A DNA stretch of 64,000 nucleotides from Uloborus plumipes (Eukaryota; Arthropoda; Arachnida; Araneae; Uloboridae). The DNA lies in NCBI GenBank assembly GCA_038373865.1, contig JAXGGA010001067.1, positions 1 through 64,000 on the forward strand, given 5' to 3'. The position numbers and the translations under genes are program-made. Below are positions 22,572 to 34,717 of the stretch, in pieces. Position 1 is the first letter of the stretch; the number at the start of each line of letters is the position of its first letter. Under the pieces are notes generated by a model. The model had not been told where the DNA came from, searched no databases, and saw only the letters and a program-made list of their open reading frames with translations.

Positions 22572-23222
22572 CAGGGTGTCCACTCCAATCGTGGACCAAT
22601 AGCTAATTTCTAAACCGTTAGAGATAAGCATATAGTTTATTTAGGAAAAAATCTCCAAATTACAAAAGGAATTTTGGGTCCATTCAATGTTTTTCAAAAA
22701 ATCAAATTTTGAAAGAGTTACGAAATTTAAATTTTTATACAGCCCCCGAGTCCTATCAATCATATTTAGCAAAACATTCTTGACACTGTAACGTTTAAAA
22801 CTAAAAAAAAATCACTCTTCTACCACAAAAATTGACCGAGTTATGACGTTTTGAAAAATCAAGATTTTGAAGGATTTCGCAAACGGTCCCTTAAGTGATC
22901 TCTCGATGACGTCATAAAACAATGCAAAATCTTGATTTTTCAAAACGTCATAACTCGGTCAATTTTTGTGGTAGAAGAGTGATTTTTTTTTAGTTTTAAA
23001 CGTTACAGTGTCAAGAATGTTTTGCTAAATATGATTGATAAGACTCGGGGGCTGTATAAAAATTTAAATTTCGTAACTCTTTCAAAATTTGATTTTTTGA
23101 AAAACATTGAATGGACCCAAAATTCCTTTCGTAATTTGGAGATTTTTTCCTAAATAAACTATATGCTTATCTCTAACGGTTTAGAAATTAGCTATTGGTC
23201 CACGATTGGAGTGGACACCCTG
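22572..23222. mobile_element. 651-bp near-perfect palindrome flanked by TA
   Basis: The ends are CAGGGTGTCCACTCCAATCG and CGATTGGAGTGGACACCCTG, with TA on each side. Arms of about 300 bases are almost identical in reverse complement; the differences I can see are single-base changes (for example around 23038-23041). A short spacer near 22870-22925 includes CTCGATGACGTCATAAAAC. Non-coding. The termini resemble palindromic Tc1/mariner-derived elements, but class is inferred only from the TA target. Confidence 0.88.
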
Positions 23223-23285
23223 TATATTACTCAAAACCTCAGAACTCGCGCTGAAAAAATCTCGGTAAAAATTGGTAGTACTAAT

Positions 23286-24466
23286 TAAGGATGCACCGAT
23301 AAGCAAATTGGCCGATTACCGATTACCGATTAATCGGCTATCGATAATCGGCCGATTAATCGGCCAAGCCGATTAATGATCAAAATAATTATTTTTAATA
23401 CTACCAATATCATCATCACTGTTTTCCATTCTTTTTTTCTTTTTCTTTCTTTTATGATTCCGATTTTAGAAATAGTTACTCCTTTTTTTTTTGAGAACAA
23501 AAAATATTTTTTCCTAACTCTCCCAAGATAATTTCAAAATTTTTTTCAAGTTCAGTAAACCATTTTTTAAATCTTTGAGCCGATATTATTGTTCACACAT
23601 AAAATATTTAACACGTTGTTAATTATGGTAACTAGACATGAAATTAAAAAAAGAAAAAAATAGGGGAGGCTTTGGTGTGAGAACTTTAGTTTAGGAGATC
23701 TTTCAAGTCAAATTATTTTTCAATTATTAGAAGCCACTAATTTCAAGACTTATTCTTTGTGAAAATTAGAGGTTTTCAAACAGCTTTATGATAAGAAAAA
23801 AAGTATTGGCACAAAAAAAATATATAGTAAAATTGTCTCTATGTGTGCATTTATTCAAAACTGAAAAAAATAATTAACTAAAAAAATTATAATAACTGAG
23901 GATTATTTTTTTCATATTTCGTTCTTGGAATTTGTTTTATTTTTACTCATTACACTTTCCTGCTACGTGTTGTACGTTTGTTTGAAAAAAGTAGTTCTTG
24001 TTCATAAATTTTTTAAATCTTAGTTTCTTTTTTAAGGCACATAAAAAGTAATTTTATTTAGACCATAATTTGACTAATTATAAATAAAATGAAATACTCA
24101 TGTTTTGAAATCCAATTTAAAAGTTCAAGAATTTAATTATTCCTAATAGTGTCATATGAATATCAGCCGTGTGGGTTATCTTTTAATATTGAATTCAGTT
24201 TTATGCACTGTATGAACTATTTGTTTTGTATATACTCTGTACACCTTCATACTACATATTGTAGTAAGGATTGCAGAAAATTATTTATTTACAGTTGATA
24301 ATATTGCTTATCAAAATTTCTTGGTAAAATTATGCTTTAAAACACAATATTTAAAAAATATTGTTTCCGCCGATTAATCGGCAACATTTTACCGATTATT
24401 AATAAGCGGCAAAGTGGCCGATTATGGCCGATTAATCGGTACTGCCGATTAATCGGTGCATACCTA
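23286..24466. mobile_element. hAT-like element with perfect 8-bp TSD
   Basis: Termini are TAAGGATGCACCGATAAGCA and CCGATTAATCGGTGCATACC-TA. GTACTAAT is found directly outside both ends (23278-23285 and 24467-24474). Subterminal regions repeat the palindromic motif CCGATTAATCGG. It shares the GGATGCACCGA terminus with the element at 2567-5010 but has a different subterminal motif (ATTAATCGG versus GAGTACTCGG), so they are related subfamilies. The AT-rich middle encodes no transposase. Confidence 0.88.
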
Positions 24467-24754
24467 GTACTAATGTCAAATATTTTGTGCTCGAATTGCT
24501 TTGTATGCCCTTGACTTTCCTAAACATAAGTTAGGAGAGCATGGAGTCCTTATAAAAAGTTGCAGTTCGTATTTTGGGACTATTTTGTTTTCTCTTTAAA
24601 CTCTTAATGTCTTGACTCTGTACCTCATTTTGAGCATTTTTGTCATTTGAAGTATGCATTTAGTACGAACGGTTGCAAAAAGGAAGATCTTGCAGGTTAA
24701 ACGAAGAACCCTGAATACTACCTTTTAAAGTCTTTAGCAAACAACTTATCATTT

Positions 24755-25390
24755 TTAATACGCTTTTATTAGTTTCACATTTGGGTTTGTTTATTTGTCT
24801 GTTTGTTTGTTTGCATGTATGGATGTAACTCTGCATAAAAGATAAAATTCACGTTCTTAACAAATATAAAAGTAATATATTTAATGCCCTTTAACTGTCA
24901 AGTTATTTTGATTTTTAACACTTTTCCCAGCACAAACCCGCGAAACAGTCGGGTTTGACAAAGAGATGAAGCCGAAATAAACGTCTCCCGATATATATTC
25001 GGGTATAACAATACGATGCACTCAAAAAAAAAAAAAAAAAGGAAATTGCCCCGAGTAATACTCGGGAGTGACATTTTCGAAAACCAGCTGTGCCCGAGAC
25101 TATCTCGGGCATGACAGTTAAAAGGTTAATACTAAAGGCTAAACTATGTTACATGCGTTTATGTATTTTAAGTGTTTCCATTTTTTGTATAAAATTCTAA
25201 ATAAAAGATGAAATTCATGTTCTTTGCAAATATAAAAGTAATGACTATTATTAATATTAAAGGCTAAACTATATTACATGTTGATGATTACAAGTGCATG
25301 TAAACTTATATGCACTTATAATACATTAATGTAATTTTAGCGAGGGTTCAATAGTTTTGAAAATCATAGGGAAATCAGAGTATCACGAAA
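24755..25390 (+). repeat. Dispersed repeat with TTTG tract, copy 2
   Basis: It shares the order TTTATTAGTTTCACATTTGGG, (TTTG)n, GATAAAATTCACGTTCTT, AATATTAAAGGCTAAAC and ATAGTTTTGAAAATCA with the copies at 18064-18490 and 56660-57075. A stretch at about 24903-25128 (CCCGCGAAACAGTCGGG, CCCGAGTAATACTCGGG, CCCGAGACTATCTCGGG) is absent from those copies and is described separately. Confidence 0.7.
24903..25130. repeat. Cluster of CCCGA..TCGGG inverted motifs
   Basis: Four short inverted pairs follow one another: CCCGCGAAACAGTCGGG, CCCGATATATATTCGGG, CCCGAGTAATACTCGGG and CCCGAGACTATCTCGGG, spaced by roughly 30-60 bases and each followed by TTTGACA, TATAACA, AGTGACA or CATGACA. The block is bounded by GCCCTTTAACTGTCAAG and TGACAGTTAAAAGGTTAAT, which are inverted, so it may be a small MITE of about 230 bases inserted in the surrounding repeat. 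Confidence 0.6.
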
Positions 25391-26540
25391 TAACTCCAAA
25401 AGCGTATTTTTTAGTTCTTTAAAACTATATTTAATTATTTATGTTAGCAGCATAATGTAAGCTGAAAGTTAAATAACAATATCAATATTTATTCGTTTTT
25501 TAAAACCTAGATTTAATTATTTATGTAAGAATCATTATGCAAGCTGAAAGTTAAATAAAAATATCAATATTTATTCGTTTTTTAAAACTTTTACAAAACC
25601 CTTATTAAGAAAGCGAAATGACGAAGGCGATGAAAAAAAATTCATGCATTGGAATATTAAACTTTTATTCCGATTTTCGAAGTCGGAAGGAACGGTTAAA
25701 GGATTCGGTCTCGTAAGTGCTTCTTCTGCTGCTAAAAGGAAACGCTTCAAAAAATATGAGCATCTCCGCGGGGAAAAAAGCTTGATGCGAAAATCCCCCG
25801 CACCATTTTCGTGATGAGTTAGGAGAAAAAGAATTCCCAACCTCTTAAAGAAAAAGCACCCCCCCCCCCCAGCTTTTGTTTTGGATGTAATTCAGCTGAG
25901 TAAATGTTTTCCACATTTACTACAACTTGTGTTTTCCTTTACCTTTTTACTTGCTTTTAAGTAGTGAAGGAATTATTGTGCTTGCGAAAATTTCTTTACT
26001 TTCTGAGCTTGGCAATATATCGTCAAGATTTAGATCGTCAAATTTTGGTCACTAATTTGGGGATAAATTTGACAAAAAAAATTGAATTTGGGCTCAATTT
26101 GGCAACATTGGGGAATTTTGAAAATTCACTGAATGATGTTAAAATCACCGACATTTCAAAGATGAATTATTGTATTAACATTTATTTGCATTGATTCGCG
26201 GCAAACTAGGGATAAGATGAATGCAATGCACCGCCAAGTACACCGCTGTGTCTGATAGAATGAGTTAAAAACCTCTCTGTTATACAAAACAGGGATTAGA
26301 ACGCGTTTTACCAAATACAGCTAAGTCTTTTTTCACGCGATTGGAAACCGACGTCATTGTTGGTCGACATGGAAAGAAAACGCAATGATTTAAAATTTTT
26401 ATTATGCCGCCAGTTTTTATTTGTCAACATTTAAAATACTTTTGATTGATTTGAGTTTAAGGATTTTAAAAGGATTTTCATTCCCTCTTTGTTCTGCTTT
26501 CGCGCCTAGCAAATTTTACTAGCAAGGATTATCTTCCGTG
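25391..26540. other. Unassigned sequence
   Basis: It contains a short direct repeat (TAGATTTAATTATTTATGT..AAGCTGAAAGTTAAATAA type, at about 25425-25490 and 25508-25580) and a C run at 25859-25870. At 25930-26215 there is a degraded, divergent relative of the ACTTCC repeat (TTGGCAATATATCGTCAAG, TCACTGAATGATGTTAAAAT). No gene was recognised. Confidence 0.5.
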
Positions 26541-26689
26541 CTTACCATGTCCTCTTAAAAACAATTAAATATATTTCAATCTGAAATGCTTTCTGAGCAG
26601 TAAAGTTCATTTTAATATCGTCTGGCACCATTTTAAAATTACGAAAATGTGAAAATTGGCACTTTCCAGGAAAGCTAAAACACTGCATA

Positions 26690-26911
26690 TAATTTTTTCC
26701 CATCTGATGAGTTTGGTTATTTTCAATTTTTGAATATATATAGATATGTGTCATTCCGACTAGAATGGTACAAATCATGTCCGAGACTTTAGAATGTTTT
26801 AAAATCAATTTTAATTACGACCACCCATTAAGTGTATTTTTTATTGGTTCTCCATTTAATTTTGTGCCATCAAGTATCCATTGATTAGGTATAATCCTTT
26901 AGAAATGACAC

Positions 26912-26942
<31 letters not shown>

Positions 26943-27800
26943 TGCTAGAAGAAGGAGAAAATGACGTGTCCCAGCTTCAAATTGCTAGAATTTTAAATGT
27001 GATTTAAAATTAAACTGAAAGGTAACAACAAAATACATGACACTGCACTGCACGAAAGATGCTTCTGACACCATTTCTGCAGATCATTACGCAAATGAAA
27101 AAAAATTCCCCCAAAGACACTATTATTTATCCATGTCTCTAGATTTTCTATGTTTCGAATTGTCCACTCTGTTATATGCATTTTGGAAATAAAATAAACA
27201 ATTGCATTCAATATATATTTTTTAAAATATATAGGTAGTATAACCAAAGACTCTATTAACTGCCGTGATTAGCTTGCTACATTGAATTATGTAGTCAACA
27301 ACCAGGGTGAGTCTCATTCTTTTCTTATGATAGTTAATTTGAACTGCTGGATGTCCGCTCTGTTAGAGCCAATTTCATGATGAAAAAATAGATTTTTTCT
27401 TGAAATTGCAGACAGACTTAAAGTTTTAGGCTGTTTATTCCACTTTATGCTTGTTCTGTGATTCTAATTTTTCTTTATTATTATACAGATATTTTTAAAG
27501 GCTTATTTGTTCACTCTGTTACATGTCCACTCTGTTACACAAAATGATTAAAATATTTAAAATCCTTTCACAAATGAGTCATGTACTAATCACATAATTA
27601 CACTTCATTATAAACAAATAAATGGAAACTCAATAAAAAAAAATGATTAGTTGGTGGAAATTATTTAAATTGATAATCTTAAATAAAGAGTTTTAGACAT
27701 GATTTGTACCATTTTCGCCGGCATGACCCATATCTTTAAGTGTAAAACTGTCGTTCGAAGGTGTCATTTTAATTTTATATATTTGTAAAATTCGAACTTG
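26690..27800. repeat. Possible decayed inverted-repeat element
   Basis: About 26742-26800 and 27683-27735 match in reverse complement around GGTACAAATCATGTC and GTCAT.CC, and GTCCACTCTGTTA occurs at 27163, 27352, 27512 and 27527 (variants). This suggests an old element with weak inverted ends and internal repeats. I could not define its termini, and the minus-strand frames at 26542-26808 and 26993-27247 show no recognisable domain. Confidence 0.35.
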
Positions 27801-28800
27801 AAAAACGCGATTTTACACATTCGTTATTTTAGCATAGTGCCGACGATATGAGGTCGAAAATCAGGGTCGGAGTTTTATTTTTAATTTTCAATTCAATTTT
27901 AAAACTTGTGTGTTATCATTTTGAGTTTAATGATTTGTCGCCTAACTAGGTTGGAAAATGCTGGAGTATTAAATACAGAGAAGTTGTCATCAACTTCTTA
28001 AACGAGTTTACTTTGAGATACCAAGTATGTATTTTGTAAAATGAAACAGACTGAAAAATTTTTTGTGTATAACATTGTTAAAGTTTGAGCAACAAATTCA
28101 AATAATAATAAAGCAAACAACAACCAAAAAAGCAAAAAAAAAAAAAACCCTACTGTCCGTCCGTGAGAGACGCGCCTAGCACTCGTGAACCATTCCACTT
28201 AAAAAAAGGGGTGATGGGTTGTGAGTAGGAACTTTCCGAAGCTTTCAAGTTAAAACTTGCATTGCTATCGTTTTAACAGATTCAACTGAACTATGTATTT
28301 GGAATTAGCATCGTTTGATACTGCTCAAAATGCTTCTTATTATTCTGCCCCTTATTATTATCTTACCTTTCACCCCTATTTTGGTAAGATCAGAGAAGAC
28401 CTGACGCATGCGTAAACACTTAGGTTTTACCTAAGAAAACCAGACAGTAAAAAGAATGGTTCTCGTATTCAACATTTACTTTCCAAATTTATTTTTTTAT
28501 TTTATTTAAACCCCACCAGTCACCACCGTACCTACCCTGTTGAGGGTTTAACCGGACGTGGTGGCTAGGAGGAAAGAAAAACTAACGAACGACCAAGCGC
28601 CCGCTAGGAAACGTACATTACAACTGGATATAAATTTACATAAAATAATGTAAAAATTACTTAGAGAAAAAACAATAATAAGAAGGAAAAACAATTTTGT
28701 TATATACAGAAAAAGGCAATAATATAACTTTTAAAGTTTTTCGGCAGGATATTTGAAGTCTTCTATTTGAGTGCTGAGTAAAAATGAAGTAGAAAACATG
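27801..28800. other. Unassigned sequence
   Basis: No coding region or element end that I can support. A short stretch at 28510-28565 (CACCAGTCACCACCGTACC, GGTTTAACCGGACGTGGTGG) has higher GC and an inverted CCACCG..CGTGGTGG pair. It might be a SINE tail, but no A or B box is visible. Confidence 0.4.
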
Positions 28801-29216
28801 TATGTTTATGCGTTCTATGCAAATTCAGTTTACGTCAGGTAGCGACCAATTTTTGCTGTTAGGTACTTGCCCCCCCCCCCCCCCGGTAAGGGTCTTAGGG
28901 GGAAGGGGGTTTTGAAAGTCAAAAATTTACCAAATTGTTCGAATTTTAGTTTAAGGTCCGGAAAATGGCCTAAAATTGTCGATCTTCTCGATCTTTTGAA
29001 AGATCGGGTAAAATACCTTTTGAAAAGATTACCTTCCTATGGTTTTGAAAATTGCTAGTCTATAACTTCACCAGGAAAAATGACACAGGCATTTTTAAGC
29101 TAGTAAAAAATCAGTTTTCAATTGGATAAATAAAAATCGTCTGCGCAAGTAATATAATTAGTACAAAAGAAATTACTGACAAGAAAAAGCTCAATAAAGA
29201 TGATTCATTTTATTTA

Positions 29217-30125
29217 GGGTTGGTTAGGGTAAGTGGGCCCCTTTTCTAGAACAGTTCGTTTTTAAAACCTTATACAAAAGTTTTAAAGCAAAACAGCTTA
29301 AATTTTTTGACTTATTTTATCTTGGACATTATTACTAAACACAAGTTCAGCATTATTTCCTGAAAAAATGCTTTAAATATTTTTAAGTATCTTATTCTTT
29401 ACAAAATGGCGTGGGTGGCACACTTACATCTAGGAGGAGGTAAGTGGGCCACCCCCATTTATTTATATTTAAAGTGAGCGTATCTAAAAAAGGGGTTTGA
29501 ATGTCCTACCTGATAAAGTATGTAATATTTTAGTAGGAGATACTTTTTTGTAAATGTATCCATTAACGAAATATCTACTTACATTCAAATGTGTATGACA
29601 GAAAATTATAAAGCGGAATGCAAAACAATTGTGTAATTCATTAAGAACCGTTAGGCATATCTTTTGATTTTGCATATAAAATAGTGTTGAACAAGCATAA
29701 TAGAGTCGATTAAGATCAATTTTGGTCAAATAAGAAAAAATAGGTTGAAAAAAAAAAAAAAAAAAAAGAAACACTTTATGGCAGCGTCTATTTGAAGTTT
29801 TCTGAGGGAGAAACATTATCATTTCATCCTCAATTATAACTCTAAAATCACCTACATCAAACCAATAAAAAAGTGTAGCTATTTCTATTCTCTCTATCAA
29901 ATTTTGCAGTATTTTTTTTTCATTTGTATCATATTTTAAAATTAGGCCTTCATAATACTTTATGGTTTTCTTTGATACAAGTTTCACAAATACATAGTTA
30001 CCAGGTTTTGCCGTTTTCGAAGCTGAACCATTAATTTCTTCTAGGTCTCCATAATTATCTTTCATTTCATCGTAGAAATTGCTTTATCAAAACTTACCCC
30101 AGTGGTCCACTTAAACGAACAACCC
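29217..30125 (-). mobile_element. pogo/mariner-like element with TA target
   Basis: Termini are GGGTTGGTTAGGGTAAGTGG (left) and, read inward from the right, GGGTTGTTCGTTTAAGTGG, with TA outside both. Such GTAAGTGGGCC ends and a TA duplication fit the Tc1/mariner/pogo group. It carries a protein-domain remnant on the minus strand at about 29770-30065 but no catalytic transposase domain, so it is a deletion derivative. Confidence 0.75.
29770..30065 (-). pseudogene. Domain remnant with GNYVFVKL motif, transposon-borne
   Basis: From an ATG at 30065, about 98 residues look protein-like: GNYVFVKLVSKK (residues 23-34), KYYEGLILKY (37-46), FRVIIEDEMIMFLPQ (about 73-87) and TSNRRCHKVF. The order (G.YV.V....K, YY.G.I, a charged middle, then D.I..LPQ) resembles a small domain found at the ends of uncharacterised, often transposon-linked, invertebrate proteins; that is recalled knowledge and was not checked. 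After residue 98 the frame runs into a poly-A tract on the plus strand read as poly-Phe, so it is truncated there. Upstream exons, if any, are absent. Confidence 0.5.
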
Positions 30126-30419
30126 TATGTATTTTTTAATGTGTTTTTGTTAGTGAACAAATAAAATTATTGCTTTGAGGATTTTCCTGTAACGGAGGAC
30201 TCAAAACTTTCTCTATTGATTTTTTTTTTGGCAGTTGATTAATTTTCTATTTTTTGAGTAGTATTACTTGAGACTGTTACTATTGACATTATCTATTTGG
30301 GACTTTTGGACAAGCGTCACTTGACATGCCTTTTATTTTCAAGATAGACAGTGCAAAGCCGGGCAACGCAGCTAGTATAAAATACAATCATGTGAAAAAT
30401 AAAAAATATAATATAAAAA

Positions 30420-31971
30420 ATCTGGTATAGACTTCACACTATTTCCTTTTACTTGTCTTCTTAGTAGTTGCCTTTAGTGTTAAAAAAAGTGCTTGGAGTG
30501 AGCAAGGTAACAATTCAAATATTTACTCCCCTAATCTGCCACGAAACAATGTAAAAAATATTTTACAATGGTTAATTTTTTAAATACATGAATGACTTTA
30601 ATATCATTCAGTGAATTTTTCGCAAAATATCGACAATAGCGCCAAGTTGAACCCAAATTCAAAAAATAATTTTTTCGCCAAATTTGTCGCCAACTTGGCA
30701 ATATGTCGCCAAGTTGGCGTCAAACACTTAGAGACCGAAAGCTTGGCGACATATCGCCAAGTGGTCGCGCCAATTCATATCACTTGAGTCTGTGTTGAAA
30801 TTAACACTGATTTACCCCCAAAGAGGGGTAGAACACCCCCTTGGAAACATTCGAATGCAACCACAAGAAGAGGTGCACAACTAGACCATCCTCAGAGCCT
30901 ACATACCAAGCTAGAAGCTTCTACGGCATATAGTTTTTGAGTTATGCGACACACATACGCACATACGTACATACAGACGTCACGAGAAAACTCGTCATAG
31001 TTAACTCGGGGTGGTTGAAAAGGATTTTTGGGTTGCCTATATGTTGGTAGGTACATATGCACGTGCTGACAGGTCGAAAAAATTACTGAACATTCATTCA
31101 GTGGTGAGCAAAATCAAAATTTAGGCTCAAATTTGAGTGATTTTACATCCTTTTACGTAGTAAAGGAACTATTGTGATCGCGAAAAAAAATCACTCAAAT
31201 TTAAGTCTAAATTTTGATTTTGCTCACCCCCGAATGAATGTTCAGTAGTTTTTTTGACCTGTCAGCACGTGCATATGTACCTACCAATATATAAGCAGCC
31301 GAAAAATAATTTTCAACCACCCCCGAGTTAATTACGACGAGTTTTCTCGTGACGTCTGTATATACGTATGTGCGGATGTATGTATGTATGTGGGTCGCAT
31401 AACTCAAAAACTATATGCCGTAGAAGCTTCTAACTTGGTATGTAGGCTCTGGGGATGGTCTAGTTGTGCACCTCCCCTTGTGGTTGCATTCGAATGGTTC
31501 CAAGGGGGTGTTTTACCCCTTTTTTTGGGTAAATCAGTGTTAATTTCAATGCAGACTCAAGTGATATGAATTGGCGCGACCACTTGGCGATATGTCGCCA
31601 AGCTTTTGATCGCCAAATGTTTGACGCCAACTTGGCGACATATCACCAAGTTGGCGACAAATTTGGTGAAAAAATTATTTTTTGAATGTGGGTTCAACTT
31701 GGCGCTATTGGCGATATTTTGCGAAAAATTTGCTGAATGATCTTACAATCAGCAATATTTAGAAAATTAACCATTGTAAAATATTTTTTGCATTGTTTCG
31801 TGGCAGATTAGGGAGTAAATATTTGAATTGTTACCTTGCTCTTTCCAAGCACCTTTTTTAACACTTAAGGCAACTACTAAGAAATTTACAAGTAAAAGGA
31901 AGTAGTGTGGGGTCCATACCAGATTTTTTTTTTCGCGATCACAATTCTTCCTTTACTACGTAAAATGAAGT
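30420..31971 (-). mobile_element. ACTTCC repeat family, copy 3 (reverse), split by copy 4
   Basis: The reverse copy starts at 31971 (ACTTCATTTTACGTAGTAAA), is broken after TCGCGAAAAAA by an opposite-strand copy of its own family at 31145-31924, and resumes at 31144 to end at CCAGAT near 30420. Joining 31925-31971 with 30420-31144 gives about 770 bases, the normal length. It lies about 45 bases after a Helitron 3' end. Confidence 0.85.
31145..31924 (+). mobile_element. ACTTCC repeat family, copy 4, nested in copy 3
   Basis: A full-length copy from ACATCCTTTTACGTAGTAAA to GTCCATACCAGAT. It is inserted in the T-run near the 5' end of the reverse copy 3. Family blocks are all present. The frame at 31384-31569 spans the TATG-rich centre and is not a gene. 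Confidence 0.87.
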
Positions 31972-31984
31972 AAAAATGTAATAT

Positions 31985-32290
31985 ATAAAATATAAAAAAT
32001 ATAAAAACATCCCTTAACAATTGTGGAGCACCATAAACAAGCCTAAACGCATGATTTATTGCAAAACGGCGAGTAAATTTTATTTGATACATTTGTATTT
32101 TCGGAACAAAAATATTTTCTAGATTTATCTCGACTTTTATCGAGTCAGGGACAAAAGCAAGCGAGGGGAATGTTTGATGTATGTGGGCGACGAGTGTCTG
32201 TCTCTCTAATGCGATATTAGGCGCAATCAAGAAGACACAAAAAAGGTACTTTGCGAGTTCTTTGCGCCTGTACCGCGTCTCGAGGAAGAA
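31985..32290 (-). other. Unrecognised open reading stretch
   Basis: On the minus strand a frame stays open for about 95 codons and is less repetitive than others here, with KELAKYLFCVFLIAPN, ERQTLVAHIHQ, FPSLAFVPDSIKVEI and FAINHAFRLVYGAPQLL. Base composition is also more balanced. I do not recognise a family, there is no clear start codon, and the other strand or chance could explain it. It could be a captured exon or a repeat fragment. Confidence 0.2.
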
Positions 32291-34500
32291 TTTATTTGTT
32301 TTATTTATTAGTATAGGAGTGGCATTCCGTAAATGTTGCTGTTTTTGCTCAGATTAGTATAGAGTTTGATACAAATGTGAGGACCATTTATTTACTGTTT
32401 ATTTATTCTTAATTTGGATCGTGATTTTGAGATGGCCTTGTAATAAATATATAAAATATAATAATAATAGTAATAATGGCCGGTTCTAGGGGTTAGAGAA
32501 GTGAGACTCAGATGGACGGGTCCTCTCTAGAATTTTTCTCGAAGGCAGCACATATCTCCGACGGACCCCAAACAGATATAATGTCATATATTGGGCAATC
32601 GCTGGTCAACGCTTCCAACGTTCTGTTTTCTGTCTAATAACCATTTACTTGTTATCGAAAAATCTTCTGCGACATATATTTTAAATCGTGTGTGGTTTGG
32701 TATCCATAATGGTTTGGTAATCCATAATGGTTTGGTAAAAGAAAGTATTTTTGATGTGAAAGAAACCGAGAGATAATAGTTATAATGTTAATACCACAGC
32801 AAAATTTCATATATTCTTGAATTACACCAGAGAAAAGGATACATTTTCATGGATGAAATTTTTTTTCTTCACAGAAATAAACATTAAGAGGTAGTGAAAA
32901 ATGATGTTCTAAATGTACACGTTGCTTCAAACTATCATTAATCAACTCCCTAAATGTTAAGAGCCTATTTGATTGCCATTTTATGCATTGCGTGGCAAGA
33001 AAAGCGTTGGTTGGGGATGACCTTTCAGGATGGATGGTGATTTTTTATTTTATTACTTTTATCGGGAAAATTCAAACGCGCGCTCTAAAATGTAGTTTTC
33101 AACCCTTTAAATGCATATGTGTTGACGAAAGAGAAGAATTTTATTCGAAATGGGAAAAATACACTGATATACAGACACGTCAAATTTATTAACCCCCCCC
33201 CCCCTCTTCCTTGTTGCGTTGGTGGATTTAAATAATAATGTTGAGCAATAAAATCTAGATACTAAATCAGAAAATTGAATAATTAAAAAGGAAAATAATG
33301 TAATGTATATTTTGAAAATAAAGTTTAAATGCAGCTTATGCAGTTTTTTCTTCTATATCTGGGGGAGGGGGGGAGTGCTATTCAAAAATTATTAACTTTT
33401 TCGTGGGAGGGGGAGGGTGTCGGTGTTGACATCCGCTTTGAGTATCTTTGATCTACCTGATGTGCTCGAATTGTTGATTCAAATAATTACATCTACAAAA
33501 ATTGAAGACAAGGACAGTTGTAGCATATTTTTTTTTCTTTAAATATATTTTAGGGAAACTATATCGAAGTGTAACAATACCTACATCTTTTGAGTATACA
33601 TTAAATTTTACTCTCTGTTCTGCTCAGAAAAGAAGCATTACATACATTTAAGAACGGTGCAACTCACAGCAACATTATGGGCAGAACATCAGAACTTTGA
33701 TATATTTCGGGCATATCAAAAGAAAACAAAAGCAAAGAAATAACTTCTCCCCGAAGGGACGATAGTTCTCTTCGACAAAGCACAATATTTCTTTCGGAAT
33801 AACAAAGGAACGAAAGTTTGGCAGAAGCTTAAAATTCTGCCCGAGCGAAGATATGTGAACAAGTGACAAACAACTTTAATCTTTGAAGAAAAATCTCATA
33901 TATTTAGTACGGAATGCCTTGCACACGAAAAATAAATGGCCGCCTCTTCTTTCGTAATCCCTCAGCATTTTCTTTTCCATTTGCTGCTAATATTTAGTGG
34001 CGTAATAGTCAGTGGCGCATAGGACAGGAGTTGCGAAGGATTTTTCGGCACTCTCTCTGCATTAATATTTATTCGCGCGCAAAGTATGGGTCCTCTTTCT
34101 AAATTAGGTTTCACTCCCGTAAAAGCTCCGGGAAGTAAAATTTTCACTTTCTTGCGGAGCGGGGGTATTGCAGTATATTATCTCGCTTTCAATAAACGGA
34201 TGAAATATCTTCAATGAGATTGTGCGAAAGACACGGGGGGACGCGTGTGCGCTCTTCTTTTTTTCTTACTATATTTTTCAGACTTTGAAGTTCGTTACAT
34301 GAAATGCAAAGTGGAATTTCACTTCGCATATTTCATATCAGCTGATTTCATGATACGGGGAATTATGCTTAAAAATTATAGATTTCATTTTGAAATGAAA
34401 ACTTCTTTTGGCACGTTGGGCACTTTTGAGATAGGGAGAAACAATTGAAGGGGGCAAGTTGATAGAGGTGATATGTGACAATTTTTGAAACTTAATTTTT
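32291..34500. other. Unassigned sequence
   Basis: No recognised gene, RNA or element boundary in about 2.2 kb. C and G runs lie at 33194-33204 and 33361-33372. Short open frames have no motif I can name. This is the longest stretch of the window without an identified repeat and may be older or unique DNA. Confidence 0.5.
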
Positions 34501-34591
34501 ATCAAGGATAAAGTTGATAAGTTCATCCGTATCATGTCCTCTTACTCATTGAAATGGTTGGTAACTAAGAATATGACCCCATTTTACCCGT

Positions 34592-34717
<126 letters not shown>

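Larger units (their letters stand above)
28820..30376 (+). mobile_element. Helitron-like 3' portion, interrupted
   Basis: The right end reads GCCGGGCAACGCAGCTAG followed by T, a Helitron-type 3' end (a GC-rich hairpin followed by CTAG before T). The 200 bases upstream, including GCGTCACTTGACATG and TTTTATTTTCAAGA, resemble the end at 63540-63850. A TA-flanked element is inserted at 29217-30125. The left boundary is uncertain; a related 5' piece lies at about 45590-45840. Confidence 0.6.
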
